A stretch of 64,000 nt of DNA, from NCBI GenBank assembly GCA_964645935.1, contig CAZYAK010000001.1, forward strand, positions 1-64,000, read 5' to 3'. This document shows positions 1 to 7,954 of this stretch, in pieces (within the stretch, counting starts at the first letter, position 1; every line of letters starts with the position of its first letter). The DNA is from CAZYAK01 sp964645935. GTDB lineage: Bacteria > Patescibacteriota > Gracilibacteria > Peribacterales > Peribacteraceae. Below the pieces are notes generated by a model that was not told the origin of the DNA, made no database searches, and worked only from the letters and a program-made list of their open reading frames with translations. A program made the position numbers and the translations under genes.

Positions 1-33
1 TGGATGAGGTATTCACGATCAGAGCGATGAGGC

Positions 34-271
34 CGTCTCAAACCACTGACCCCTTCCGAGGCGGGAGTCTTCTCCGCCAGGGTTCGCCGTTTCTTTGAGC
101 GCCAAAGAAACGGCGGAAAGAAAGGCGCTCGCGCAAGAACTCGTCGGGCCCGCAGGCCCTCCTCGAACAGCATGCGCGATCTTCATGGAGGAGGACGGGT
201 TCCGGAAATAGGTGTGATTGTTTGTGTGGTTCCTTGGCCACACTCGTCTGAAACCACTGACCCCTTCCGAG
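34..271 (+). repeat. 27-bp direct repeat pair (34-60 and 245-271)
   Basis: Two copies of a 27-bp sequence differ at a single base (position 39 versus 250). The shared core reads AAACCACTGACCCCTTCC. Between and beyond them lie hairpins with CTTTG/CAAAG arms. No ORF in 1-652 has a convincing protein sequence, start region or codon pattern, so this 652-bp stretch looks like a non-coding repeat array upstream of the exonuclease gene. Function unknown. Confidence 0.7.
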
Positions 272-510
272 CAGGGCCTGAGCCGTACCCCTCGACCTGC
301 CACGGCAGGTCAGCGGTTGCGGCCGGAGCGTCAGGGTATGTTTCGTACAACGAGTGGGTGGCGGAGCCCTATCCGCTGGAGGCCGGCGGCTTGGCAGGTC
401 GGCGCTTTCTTTCTCCCATTTCTTTGTACGCGACAAAGAAATGGGAAGCTCTTCGCAGTTCGAGACATTCTTTTTCCAGTTCTTTGTCCCAGGGGATCGC
501 GGACAAAGAA
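85..510. repeat. Three related hairpins with TTCTTTG/CAAAGAA arms
   Basis: Perfect inverted repeats lie at 85-97/103-115 (13 bp, loop agcgc), 414-427/433-446 (14 bp, loop acgcg) and 480-489/501-510 (10 bp, 11-nt loop). All share the arm core TTCTTTG...CAAAGAA while flanking stem bases differ but stay complementary, which suggests selection on the fold. The first two are flanked by GAAAGAAAGGCGC (116-128) and its near reverse complement (402-413), so they lie in opposite orientation. A further palindrome, GACCTGCC/GGCAGGTC, lies at 294-301/304-311. This resembles a REP-type palindromic repeat family. Confidence 0.7.
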
Positions 511-652
511 GGAGCACTCAGCGAAGCGCTGACTCAATTGGAGTTCATCTTTTTTGTGCGTAATTTGCCATGTAACCCAACTTTTGAAGCTCATTGGTAC
601 GGTCTATCAAACCGCTCTAGTACATGCTGAACCCCTCACCTAACCTGTCCCC

Positions 653-3037
653 GTGCCCCTCCCCCGCCTCCCCCTCGTCGTCCTCGATACTGAGACGACC
701 GGCTTCGTCCCGCGCACACACCGCGTAATCGAGTACGCCGCGGCACGCGTGGAGGGCGGGAAGATTGTGGAAGAGTACGAGCAGCTCTTCGCCTGCGAAG
801 AGATCCCGCCGCATGTGGAGGTGCTCACGCGCATCCGCACCGCGGATCTCCAGGGCAAGCCCGCCTTCGAGGAGAAGCGTGACGCGATCCTCGCGGCCAT
901 CCCTGAGGGATCGCTCATCGTGGGCCAGAATGTGCTCTTCGACATCGGCATGCTCAAGGGTGAAGGCATCGACCTCTCCGCGCGCCCGTGGATCGACACC
1001 TCCATGCTCGCCTCACTCGTCTTTCCGGAGCTGCGCAGCTATTCGCTGGGATACCTCAGCCGCGTCCTCAACCTCAAGCACGATCCGCCCCACCGTGCGC
1101 TGGGCGACGTCCGCGCCACGCTCTCGCTCCTGGAACAATGTTGGGGACGCCTGCTGGAGCTGCCGCCCGCCATGCGCGACGCCGCCGTCTCCGTGATGGA
1201 ACGGTCTTCACCCGGCTACCGTCTCCTCTTCTCCGCTCTGCCGCCTTCCACCGCCGTATCCGCCCCGGCGTGGCTCAAGGACCGCCCACGCGACGACGTG
1301 CCTGACTCCTCCGCGGTATTGCCCATCCCTGCTCCTGCGGGCAACGGCGTGGAGCTGCGCGAGGAGCCGTTGGACCCCGCACACCTGCAGGCCATCCTCC
1401 GCGGCGCGGAGGCCGACACGTCGGCATCGCACTGGGTCGCCGTAAAGAACATCCGCGTGGCGCTGCGCCGCCTGCCACCCGATCTCAAGGCCTCGGTGGA
1501 GGCCGACCGCATCCGCGCCCTCTACGCACCCTCTGGGATCCTGGACCCCGCGGCTGTGGAGCGCCTGATGGCGCAAGAGGCCTTCACGCCGGACGAGGCC
1601 ACCATCGCCTGCAAGATCGCATGGCACGGGCGCTTGCGCCGGGATGAGATGCCCCTCCACGGCGGCGAAGAGGCAGTGTGGAATGGCAAGCTGGCATCCA
1701 CCGATGCGTCACCCGGGTATGCCGCGCAGTTTTCGGGCGTCCCCGGCGTCACCATCCTGGACCACCGCGAATTGCTCCGCTTCCTGGACGCGCCGGACCA
1801 CCCCGCGCGCCGCGCGCTCTCCGGGCCCGTGCATGTGGTGGTGGACGACGCCTCCATGCTGGAGGACACCGCCACCAAGGCCTTCGGCTGGACGTGCGGC
1901 ATGGACGACCTGCGCGCCGCCGCCCAGGGCGATGACCTGCTCACCCGCCTCGTGGACCTGGTACAGCTCTGGATCGAAAAGACACGCCAGACGCAGGACC
2001 TGCGCTACGTCACAGACTCCGACGTGCGCACGCCCGAGGCCGCAGGCCTACGCGAACAGATGGATGCGGTGCTCGCCGCCCAGGCTTGGCCGGACCGTAC
2101 GCGCGAGGCGCTCCAGTGCGTGCGAAAGGTCTTGGACCCCGAGAACCTCGGCGGCCGCATCACCTGGATCGAGCAACGCCAGAACGGCAGCCAGACGATC
2201 CAGTCCGTCCCCGAGCGCATCGGCACGCGTCTCTCCGAGACACTCTACGGCGCGTACCCGACCACGCTCCTCATCCCCTTCGGCTGCGCGGAGATGATGC
2301 CCGAGATCTTACCCCCCGACCGCGAGCCCGCGCGTGCAATGCTCCCCGAGAACGCGCCGTTCGAGAACGCGCTCCCGGTCAGTCTCAAGCCGCACCCGTC
2401 CCTGGACCTCATCTTGGCAGAGCCGCCGCCCGGAAAGACCATCGTGCTGCTCCCCGGCAAGAGCTCCATCGAGGATCTGTACGTGAAGCACACGGAGCGT
2501 CTGGAGCAGAAAGGCGTCACGCTCATCTGTCAGGGCATCGGCGGCGGGCAGGGACGCATGCAGGCAGAGTTCCTCGCGGCGCCCACTCCCGCGGTGTGGC
2601 TGCTCACGCCCTGGATGTTCGAGGGGCTAGAGCTGCCTCCGGGGACCGTGGACCACCTGCTCATCAAGACGCTGCCGTTCGACCATCCCGCCAACCCCGT
2701 CCTCAGCCGACGCTCCGCGCGGTACCGCGACGGCTTCCGGGAGTACGCGATGGCGCGTCTCCTGCATCGACTGTTTCGGATCCTCCGCACGTACGCGCGC
2801 TTCAAGAAGCCGGGGGCGGATGTCCGCTTCATGGACGACCGCATCTTCAGTAAGTCGTACGGCAAGTCCGTGCAGCAGTACCTCGCCCGCCTATCGCTCG
2901 GCCCTCCGGTGGAGCCCTCCGCCGGAGACCCCCCAACCCCCGCCTTCACGTCCACCAAAGTGGGGACACCACCTCGGCAGAAGAAACCCAAGGCCCCCCA
3001 AGGCCCCGTCGACGACAAGCAATTGCCACTCTTTTAA
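653..3037 (+). CDS. DEDDh exonuclease fused to a degenerate DinG-type helicase
   Basis: Residues 1-175 form a DnaQ-like 3'-5' exonuclease domain with all three Exo motifs: D12 and E14 in LDTETTGF, D97 in GQNVLFD, and H147/D152 in HRALGDV. The remaining ~600 residues follow a DinG/XPD-like helicase. The C-terminal landmark is EGLELPPG (about 655) followed by KTLPFDHPANP, then SKSYG near the end. The ATPase motifs are gone: there is no GxGKT Walker A, the DEAH box position reads DDAS (398-401), and motif VI lacks the QxxGRxIR pattern (LHRLFRILR). The nuclease is probably active while the helicase half is inferred to be a catalytically dead DNA-binding module. Exonuclease-DinG fusions are known, e.g. 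in Firmicutes. The start is GTG at 653 with no Shine-Dalgarno; the DxE motif begins only 11 residues later, so the start cannot be much further downstream. Confidence 0.85.
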   Translation: MPLPRLPLVVLDTETTGFVPRTHRVIEYAAARVEGGKIVEEYEQLFACEEIPPHVEVLTRIRTADLQGKPAFEEKRDAILAAIPEGSLIVGQNVLFDIGMLKGEGIDLSARPWIDTSMLASLVFPELRSYSLGYLSRVLNLKHDPPHRALGDVRATLSLLEQCWGRLLELPPAMRDAAVSVMERSSPGYRLLFSALPPSTAVSAPAWLKDRPRDDVPDSSAVLPIPAPAGNGVELREEPLDPAHLQAILRGAEADTSASHWVAVKNIRVALRRLPPDLKASVEADRIRALYAPSGILDPAAVERLMAQEAFTPDEATIACKIAWHGRLRRDEMPLHGGEEAVWNGKLASTDASPGYAAQFSGVPGVTILDHRELLRFLDAPDHPARRALSGPVHVVVDDASMLEDTATKAFGWTCGMDDLRAAAQGDDLLTRLVDLVQLWIEKTRQTQDLRYVTDSDVRTPEAAGLREQMDAVLAAQAWPDRTREALQCVRKVLDPENLGGRITWIEQRQNGSQTIQSVPERIGTRLSETLYGAYPTTLLIPFGCAEMMPEILPPDREPARAMLPENAPFENALPVSLKPHPSLDLILAEPPPGKTIVLLPGKSSIEDLYVKHTERLEQKGVTLICQGIGGGQGRMQAEFLAAPTPAVWLLTPWMFEGLELPPGTVDHLLIKTLPFDHPANPVLSRRSARYRDGFREYAMARLLHRLFRILRTYARFKKPGADVRFMDDRIFSKSYGKSVQQYLARLSLGPPVEPSAGDPPTPAFTSTKVGTPPRQKKPKAPQGPVDDKQLPLF

Positions 3038-3065
3038 CAAAAAACCCCCGCGATACCGCGGGGGT
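3038..3065 (-). terminator. Rho-independent terminator of the small membrane protein gene
   Basis: A 9-bp perfect stem ACCCCCGCG/CGCGGGGGT (3044-3052/3057-3065) with loop atac is followed on the minus strand by a T-run (complement of 3039-3044). It lies directly after the stop of the convergent exonuclease gene. Confidence 0.85.
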
Positions 3066-3091
3066 GAGCTGCTCGAGAGACGCAGCGGCGA

Positions 3092-3241
3092 TCACTTCTT
3101 TTCGAAAGCGGTGTTGGCAGCTTTGAAGCCGCTGTTCGCCTTCTCTGCAAACAGCTGCGCGGTCGACGCCGCGGCCAGCACAACGAACGCGAGGATCAAG
3201 ATGCGCTCAAACCAGGAGCGCTTGGTGAACCAGTCGAACAT
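3092..3241 (-). CDS. Small single-pass membrane protein (49 aa), function unknown
   Basis: This 49-residue protein begins MFDWFTKRSWFERILI and has one hydrophobic segment at about residues 11-30, then a short polar tail ending in lysines. The start at 3241 is chosen over an in-frame upstream ATG because GGAG lies 8 nt before it and the promoter at 3310-3338 gives a leader of about 60 nt. It is one of the few genes in the window with a clear Shine-Dalgarno. It is monocistronic, with its own strong promoter and terminator, which points to high expression. No family is recognised. Confidence 0.7.
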   Translation of the reverse strand: MFDWFTKRSWFERILILAFVVLAAASTAQLFAEKANSGFKAANTAFEKK

Positions 3242-3309
3242 GAGAGTCTCCGTGCGTGGTAATGAGCAGCTTCCCTCCACCCGCGCATGCGGATGAAGGT
3301 TAATTCATA

Positions 3310-3338
3310 TTATACAACATTTTGTTATTTTTGTAAAA
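3310..3338 (-). promoter_or_regulatory. Sigma-70 type promoter for the 49-aa membrane protein
   Basis: On the minus strand: TTTACA (3333-3338), 17-bp spacer, TATAAT (3310-3315). It is nearly consensus and lies in an AT-rich pocket of otherwise GC-rich DNA. Confidence 0.85.
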
Positions 3339-3346
3339 TATCTGCC

Positions 3347-4756
3347 TCAATCCGCGCCCCGGCGGGAGAAGACGGTGAACGCCGTGCGCCACAGTACCCA
3401 CAAATCGAGTGCTAGAGACCACTCCTCGATGTACTGGAGGTCTAGGCGCACTTCCTCATCGAACCGCAGGTCCGACCGGCCAGCGATCTGGGCGAGGCCT
3501 GTGATGCCGGGCTTCACCGCAAAGACGCGGCGCTGCTCCATGGAGTACCGCGCCACCTCCTCCGGCAGGTGCGGCCGCGGGCCCACCAGCGACATCTGCC
3601 CGGCCAGTACGTTGAGGAGCTGCGGCAGCTCATCCAGCGAGAGACGGCGCAGCACGCGTCCCACGCGCGTCACGCGCGGGTCGTTCTTGATCTTGAACAA
3701 CGGCCCGTCGCGGCGGTGGTTGAGCTTCTCCAGCTCGCCCTTGCGGCGGTCCGCGCCCGGGATCATGGAGCGGAACTTGAGGACGCGGATGCGTTTGCGG
3801 CCCTGGTCGCCCACGCGCGTGGAGACGTAGAGCACGGGCCAGCCGCCATCAAGCAAGACGAGGAGCGAGAGAACTAGCAGCACCGGCAGCAGAACGACGA
3901 GCGCTGCGAGGCTCACCAAAATGTCGAACAGGCGCTTAGCCACGCGTCCCCAGCCATCCAAGGGCGTGGGTCGGAAGCGCATCAGCGGCAGCAGCCCCAG
4001 TCGTTCCACTTCCAGGAGGTGTGGCACGTCGGCGAGCACGGGCGGCAGGAAGCCATAGCCCACGTGATGGCTGCGGCAGTAGTCGATGAGCGAGGCTGTT
4101 TCACCGCGCGCGGGATCCGGATCGGTCTGGAGAACCAGGTCCACGTCACGCTGGTGGGCAAGGCGGCGCAGCGCATCCAGGTGGGGCAAGTGGCCCAGGT
4201 ACGCATAGTGCTCGTCTTCCTCCAGCGTGCGCAGAGCCAGCGTCGCGAGAGGATGCGAGCCCACCGATACCACCGTCCTACGGCCCACGCCAGCCCGCAA
4301 AAGCGCTCGCTGGAACAAGATGAGCGACGCGCGCCCCAGCACCACGAACAGGGCCATAAACACCACGGCATAGAGCAGCACCGCGCGGGAGAAGAAGATC
4401 TGTTGGAGCACGAGCAGGTACCACGCGATGACGAAAACCAGCCACAGCGCGCTCGTCACGCCCACCAACCACGCCTCTTTCCAGGCACTCCCGGTGGAGC
4501 GGAATGTGTAGAGGCCCAGCGCCGCGGCGAGCAGGAGAAAGACGACGATGCTCGGCGCGACGAACGATCCCAGGTACGTGGAGAGTGAAGGCAGCGTGCT
4601 GGCCGATTCCGTCAGCTGGAACCCGGGCAGCAGATTCACCCCCGCCTCGCGTAGCCGGAACGCGAACAGCAGCGCAGCCAACACGGCCAACGCATCGAGC
4701 GGGAGCCGCGCCACCCCGAAGAGGGCTTCGGAAGTTTTCACCCACTCAGTGTACAC
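3347..4756 (-). CDS. Undecaprenyl-phosphate sugar phosphotransferase (polyprenyl glycosylphosphotransferase)
   Basis: 469 aa. The N-terminal half has about four membrane helices (roughly residues 18-145) and a soluble segment. From about residue 270 a membrane helix leads into the bacterial sugar transferase domain, with KRLFDILVS, KFRSMIPGAD, RRLSLDELPQLLNVL, MSLVGPRP and KPGITGLAQ, the expected motif order of the WcaJ/WbaP/CpsE (PNPT) family. The enzyme moves a sugar-1-phosphate onto undecaprenyl phosphate at the inner face of the membrane, the first step of a surface polysaccharide. A Wzx-type flippase at 60.3 kb and a GT-C enzyme at 19.6 kb could act in the same pathway. The start is GTG with no Shine-Dalgarno; V6 is an alternative. 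The sugar specificity cannot be told from sequence. Confidence 0.92.
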   Translation of the reverse strand: MYTEWVKTSEALFGVARLPLDALAVLAALLFAFRLREAGVNLLPGFQLTESASTLPSLSTYLGSFVAPSIVVFLLLAAALGLYTFRSTGSAWKEAWLVGVTSALWLVFVIAWYLLVLQQIFFSRAVLLYAVVFMALFVVLGRASLILFQRALLRAGVGRRTVVSVGSHPLATLALRTLEEDEHYAYLGHLPHLDALRRLAHQRDVDLVLQTDPDPARGETASLIDYCRSHHVGYGFLPPVLADVPHLLEVERLGLLPLMRFRPTPLDGWGRVAKRLFDILVSLAALVVLLPVLLVLSLLVLLDGGWPVLYVSTRVGDQGRKRIRVLKFRSMIPGADRRKGELEKLNHRRDGPLFKIKNDPRVTRVGRVLRRLSLDELPQLLNVLAGQMSLVGPRPHLPEEVARYSMEQRRVFAVKPGITGLAQIAGRSDLRFDEEVRLDLQYIEEWSLALDLWVLWRTAFTVFSRRGAD

Positions 4757-4829
4757 CAGCTGGCGTAACAGGAATGCTGTTCAGCAGCCATTGAAAAAAC
4801 GACAGCGCGACAGCTGAACGGAGTGAAGA

Positions 4830-4904
4830 TGGAGCCGCTTTGGGGAATCGAACCCCAGACCTACTCATTACAAGTGAGTTGCTCTACCTCTGAGCTAAAG
4901 CGGC
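4830..4904 (-). tRNA. tRNA-Thr (anticodon TGT), CCA encoded
   Basis: The minus strand folds as a complete 75-nt cloverleaf. The acceptor stem is GCCGCTT/AAGCGGC, the D arm contains AGCTCAGAGGTAGAGC, and the anticodon stem ACTCA/TGAGT closes the loop CTTGTAA (anticodon TGT, reads ACA). The T arm is GGGGTTCGATTCCCC. Discriminator T is followed by an encoded CCA (4830-4832). A six-T run on the transcribed strand (complement of 4794-4799) about 30 nt downstream may end transcription. Confidence 0.96.
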
Positions 4905-4978
4905 AGGACGGACGATGGTGCGAATGATTCGGAACCAAGCCAGCCTATTGCTTGTTGCCTCGCGCGGCGCGCGGCTGG

Positions 4979-4996
4979 CTCTGAGCTAAAGCGGCA
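4979..4996 (-). pseudogene. 18-nt duplicate of the tRNA-Thr 5' end
   Basis: The plus-strand sequence CTCTGAGCTAAAGCGGCA occurs at 4888-4905, inside and just upstream of tRNA-Thr, and again exactly at 4979-4996. The second copy has no rest of a tRNA. It abuts an 8-bp inverted repeat AGCCAGCC/GGCTGGCT (4938-4945/4973-4980). It looks like a tRNA remnant or an attachment-site scar between tRNA-Thr and rnpB. Confidence 0.7.
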
Positions 4997-5019
4997 CTGA
5001 CTGCAATCTTAGCACTTCC

Positions 5020-5048
5020 TTGTCCGGAAGCCGAAATGCTGGAATACT
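5020..5048 (+). promoter_or_regulatory. Promoter of rnpB
   Basis: TTGTCC (5020-5025), 17-bp spacer, AATACT (5043-5048). The predicted start near 5054 coincides with the first base of the RNase P RNA P1 helix. Confidence 0.75.
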
Positions 5049-5052
5049 GGCC

Positions 5053-5450
5053 GTCCGCTCCTTCGATGGCCGCCATGCACTTCGCGTGTATGGAGGAACG
5101 TCCGGGCACCACCGGAACGCCATGCGGGTAACGCCCGCCCGCGCGCACCATATCCGGCAAGAGCGCGCGAGGACCAGTGCCACAGAGACGAGCCCTGTAC
5201 TCGTACAGGGCATGTGAAACGCCCCCGGCGAGAACGGGGGACTGCTTCGGCCGCAAGGTCGCAAGCGTTGGTAAACTCATGGTGGTGCAAGGAGGATTTG
5301 GGTGATCGGATCACGCGGTGGTTCCGCCGCGCCGACCACCCCTCCGCTCGAGACCGCGGGCGACCGCGGCCCTAGAGAGATGGCCATCCACGTCCGAGGT
5401 GCAAGCCACGGACGCTGACAGAACCCGGCGTATGAAGGAGCGGATAAAGG
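5053..5450 (+). ncRNA. rnpB: RNase P RNA, bacterial type A
   Basis: This is the catalytic RNA that matures tRNA 5' ends. The conserved blocks appear in order: GAGGAACGTCCGGGC (5093-5107, one change from the usual GAGGAAAGUCCGGGC), GGGTAACGCCCG, GGCAAGAGCG (5156-5165), CAGTGCCACAGAGACGAG (5175-5192), TTGGTAAACTC, and ACAGAACCCGGCGTA (5418-5432). P1 is formed by 5053-5064 (GTCCGCTCCTTC) pairing with 5434-5445 (GAAGGAGCGGAT), which fixes both ends. Length of about 395 nt is normal for type A. It has its own promoter and terminator. No protein-like ORF competes here. Confidence 0.96.
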
Positions 5451-5481
5451 AGAGACCGAATCGCGGCGGTCTCTTTTTTTT
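5451..5481 (+). terminator. Rho-independent terminator of rnpB
   Basis: Stem AGAGACCG/CGGTCTCT (5451-5458/5467-5474) is followed by a run of eight T. A second hairpin GCGCGGA/TCCGCGC (5482-5488/5494-5500) separates it from the end of the convergent kinase gene. Confidence 0.92.
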
Positions 5482-5501
5482 GCGCGGAGCGAGTCCGCGC
5501 G

Positions 5502-7787
5502 TCACTCGACTGTTTTGGTGTGCGCGGCGTGGGTATGAGCGTGGCCGGGATGTGCCGGGAGCACGAGTGTAAAGGTGCTGCCGCGGGTCTCCTCACTCTC
5601 GAAGAAGATGGAGCCACCTAGCTTCTCTGCGATGGCCCTGCTCATGTAGAGCCCGAGGCCAGTGCCGTCGGTGTCCATGTGACGGACGTTGTGGGCACGG
5701 AAGAACTTCTCGAAGACGCGCCGCTGCTCCACCGTCGGAATGCCCACACCCTGGTCCTGCACGGAGAGGATGACGCGGGCGCCCTCCTTGCGGAAGCGCA
5801 GCGTCACCTCCTTACCTCTGGGCGTGTACTTGAATGCGTTGTTGAGGAAATTCTGGATGATGATCTGCAGCAGCACCGGGTCGGTACGCACAGTGGTGTG
5901 TGCAGATGGCAGCGCCACCGTGAACGTCACGCCCTTCTCCTTGGCAGCGGGCGTCCACTCCTGGGCGATCAGCGTGGAGAGCTCGTGCAGATTGATGTTT
6001 TGAGGCTCCGGCGTCATCCCGCCGCCCTCCAGCTTGGCCACGTGGAGGAGGGCTTCCAGCAGGTTGGCCATGCGCTTGGACGCACGCTCGATCTCCCCGA
6101 AGTACGCTTTCTGGCTCGAAGAGAGGTCTTTCTTGCCCTCCTGCGAGAGCATCTCCACATACCAACGGATGGACGACAGCGGGGTGCGCAATTGGTGAGA
6201 CGCAAGCGAGATAAACTCCGACTTGAGGTAGTCCACCTGCCGATCCTCGGTCATATCCTGGAACACAACGATGGCGCCGATGAGCTTCTTGCCCTGCAGC
6301 AGGGGCGTGGCGATAAGCGATACCGGCAAGAGCGTCTGATCTTTACGCAGGAGGCTCGGGTGCTCCGCGGCACGGGAGCGGTAGGCGTCGCGCGTGCGCA
6401 GCACCTCCGAGAGCGGATGCTTGTCCCCCACCATCGTGCGGCGGCGTTGTGCGAAGGTAAGGACGTCGGCGCCGGGCTTGCCGAGCACATCGTCCTTCTT
6501 CCACTGGAGCAGTTTGAGGGCGGCGGGGTTCATGTCGGTCACCTTGCCATGGGCGTCGGTGGTCACCACGCCGTACTCGATGGTCTCCAGGATGGCGCGA
6601 TCCAGCGTGGACTCCTTCCGCAGCTCATCCGTGCGCTCAGCTACGGTGTCCTCCAAGCGACCGTACGCCTCGCGTAGGCGTCCTGCGAGGTCGGCAAACG
6701 CGGCGTCCATGACCTCCACCTCGTCACCGGTGTGCACTGTGCGTGTAAAGAGCCACGAGCCCGGGCGTAGGCCGGCCATCTTGCCGGTGAGCTCCGTGAG
6801 CGGGCTCACGATGGCACGGGACGCGACGGAAGCCACAAAGATGGACAGGAGGAGAAGGAGCGCGCCCACAAGGCCGAGCGATCCGCCCAGGAACACGGCG
6901 CCGCCGAGTGCGGAGCGTACGGGGACCTCCACGGCCATGCCCCATCCCAGCGACGGAACGAAGCGGTACGCGGCGAAGACGGGGGCTCCGCGCTCGTCGC
7001 GCGCGCGGCTGGCGCCTTCCTCAGCCTGCACGGCACGAGTGAGAGGCACGCCGCTCAAGAACGGGTCGTCCACGCTGCCCAGACGGTACGCACGCAGCGG
7101 CTCGTCGCCGGATCGGTACAGCACCGACACCTCGCCCCCCCGTTCGGCACCAAGCATCACGGTGGCGTCATCGAGGGACGACGCGGAAAACAGCGAATCT
7201 ACGATGGGTGCCGCGTCGTACCTCACAGCTAGGTAGCCGGAGCGCAGGCCATCCTTACCGGAGAGCGGTACGTACACGTCGTTGGCGATCCATCCCGCCT
7301 TGCGGTCGATAAGGGGCGAAAGCGTACTCGTGGGCACGTCGCCCACGGGAGATGGACTTATCTGCCCCATGCCAGCGCGCACCTTGCGGTCGCGGCCGAG
7401 CAGCGTGACTCCCAGTACCGGCAGCCGCTGGCGGCGCAGCTCTGCGTGGAGCGCGGCGATACCGGCAGACGGATCCTCCGCAGTGGTCAGTGCCTGGATC
7501 TCTGCGCGTGCGGCCACGAGCGACGTGCGCTCGCGTTCTCCGCGGACAGCCTCTTCCAAGACGTCCTCGCGGACCGCGGCCATCGATGCCACCTGCGTGA
7601 GGATGCGCGACGACAACAGCGAGTGTGCAATGAGGAACGCGGTGATGCCGAGTGCGAGAATGGAGCCCGTCGCGAGTCCGGAGAACGCAAGCAGCATCCG
7701 TCCCGCGATGGAGCGGCGCTTGGTGACGCGCACCGCGGGGGCGGGTTTGGGTATGGGAGCCGGTCGATGCGCGGCGCGCTTGGGCAT
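5502..7787 (-). CDS. Membrane sensor histidine kinase (extracytoplasmic sensor, HAMP-like, PAS, HisKA, HATPase)
   Basis: 761 aa from ATG 7787. TM1 lies at about residues 29-55, an extracytoplasmic sensor of about 240 residues follows, and TM2 is at about 294-326. A HAMP-like and coiled linker leads to a PAS domain (about 400-520), then the dimerisation helix with the H box SLASHQLRTPLSS (phospho-acceptor His531). The ATPase domain has an N box (QNFLNNAFKYT), G1 (DQGVGI), F box (FEKFFRA) and G2 (GTGLGLYMSR), so the kinase should be active. The upstream GTG at 7853 is rejected because the TATACT box (7806-7811) would sit inside that reading frame; the chosen ATG leaves a leader of about 11 nt. 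It stands beside the pilus genes, whose far end carries a stand-alone receiver protein, a plausible partner. Confidence 0.92.
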   Translation of the reverse strand: MPKRAAHRPAPIPKPAPAVRVTKRRSIAGRMLLAFSGLATGSILALGITAFLIAHSLLSSRILTQVASMAAVREDVLEEAVRGERERTSLVAARAEIQALTTAEDPSAGIAALHAELRRQRLPVLGVTLLGRDRKVRAGMGQISPSPVGDVPTSTLSPLIDRKAGWIANDVYVPLSGKDGLRSGYLAVRYDAAPIVDSLFSASSLDDATVMLGAERGGEVSVLYRSGDEPLRAYRLGSVDDPFLSGVPLTRAVQAEEGASRARDERGAPVFAAYRFVPSLGWGMAVEVPVRSALGGAVFLGGSLGLVGALLLLLSIFVASVASRAIVSPLTELTGKMAGLRPGSWLFTRTVHTGDEVEVMDAAFADLAGRLREAYGRLEDTVAERTDELRKESTLDRAILETIEYGVVTTDAHGKVTDMNPAALKLLQWKKDDVLGKPGADVLTFAQRRRTMVGDKHPLSEVLRTRDAYRSRAAEHPSLLRKDQTLLPVSLIATPLLQGKKLIGAIVVFQDMTEDRQVDYLKSEFISLASHQLRTPLSSIRWYVEMLSQEGKKDLSSSQKAYFGEIERASKRMANLLEALLHVAKLEGGGMTPEPQNINLHELSTLIAQEWTPAAKEKGVTFTVALPSAHTTVRTDPVLLQIIIQNFLNNAFKYTPRGKEVTLRFRKEGARVILSVQDQGVGIPTVEQRRVFEKFFRAHNVRHMDTDGTGLGLYMSRAIAEKLGGSIFFESEETRGSTFTLVLPAHPGHAHTHAAHTKTVE

Positions 7788-7805
7788 GAATGTGGGTTTC
7801 TTCAC

Positions 7806-7811
7806 AGTATA
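7806..7811 (-). promoter_or_regulatory. -10 box TATACT of the histidine kinase gene
   Basis: TATACT on the minus strand ends 18 nt before the ATG at 7787. No good -35 hexamer is visible. Confidence 0.55.
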
Positions 7812-7905
7812 GCCCAAAACACGGTATTTAGCAGCACCCGAACATGTCACCACCGGTCAGAACAGACGGGTGTCAACTTACTGCATTTTTAGGCTAACAA
7901 TTACC

Positions 7906-7933
7906 AAAAACGCCCTCCTTTCGGAGGGCGTTT
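7906..7933 (-). terminator. Rho-independent terminator of the major pilin gene
   Basis: An 11-bp perfect stem AAACGCCCTCC/GGAGGGCGTTT (7908-7918/7923-7933) with a 4-nt loop is followed on the minus strand by five T. It ends the pilin transcript 20 nt after the stop codon. Confidence 0.9.
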
Positions 7934-7954
7934 GGAAGGCGACGGAAGCCGCGA

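Noticed and set aside
4945..5505. Several short ORFs on both strands between tRNA-Thr and the kinase gene
   Set aside because: They overlap the RNase P RNA, whose conserved blocks, P1 helix, promoter and terminator explain the region.
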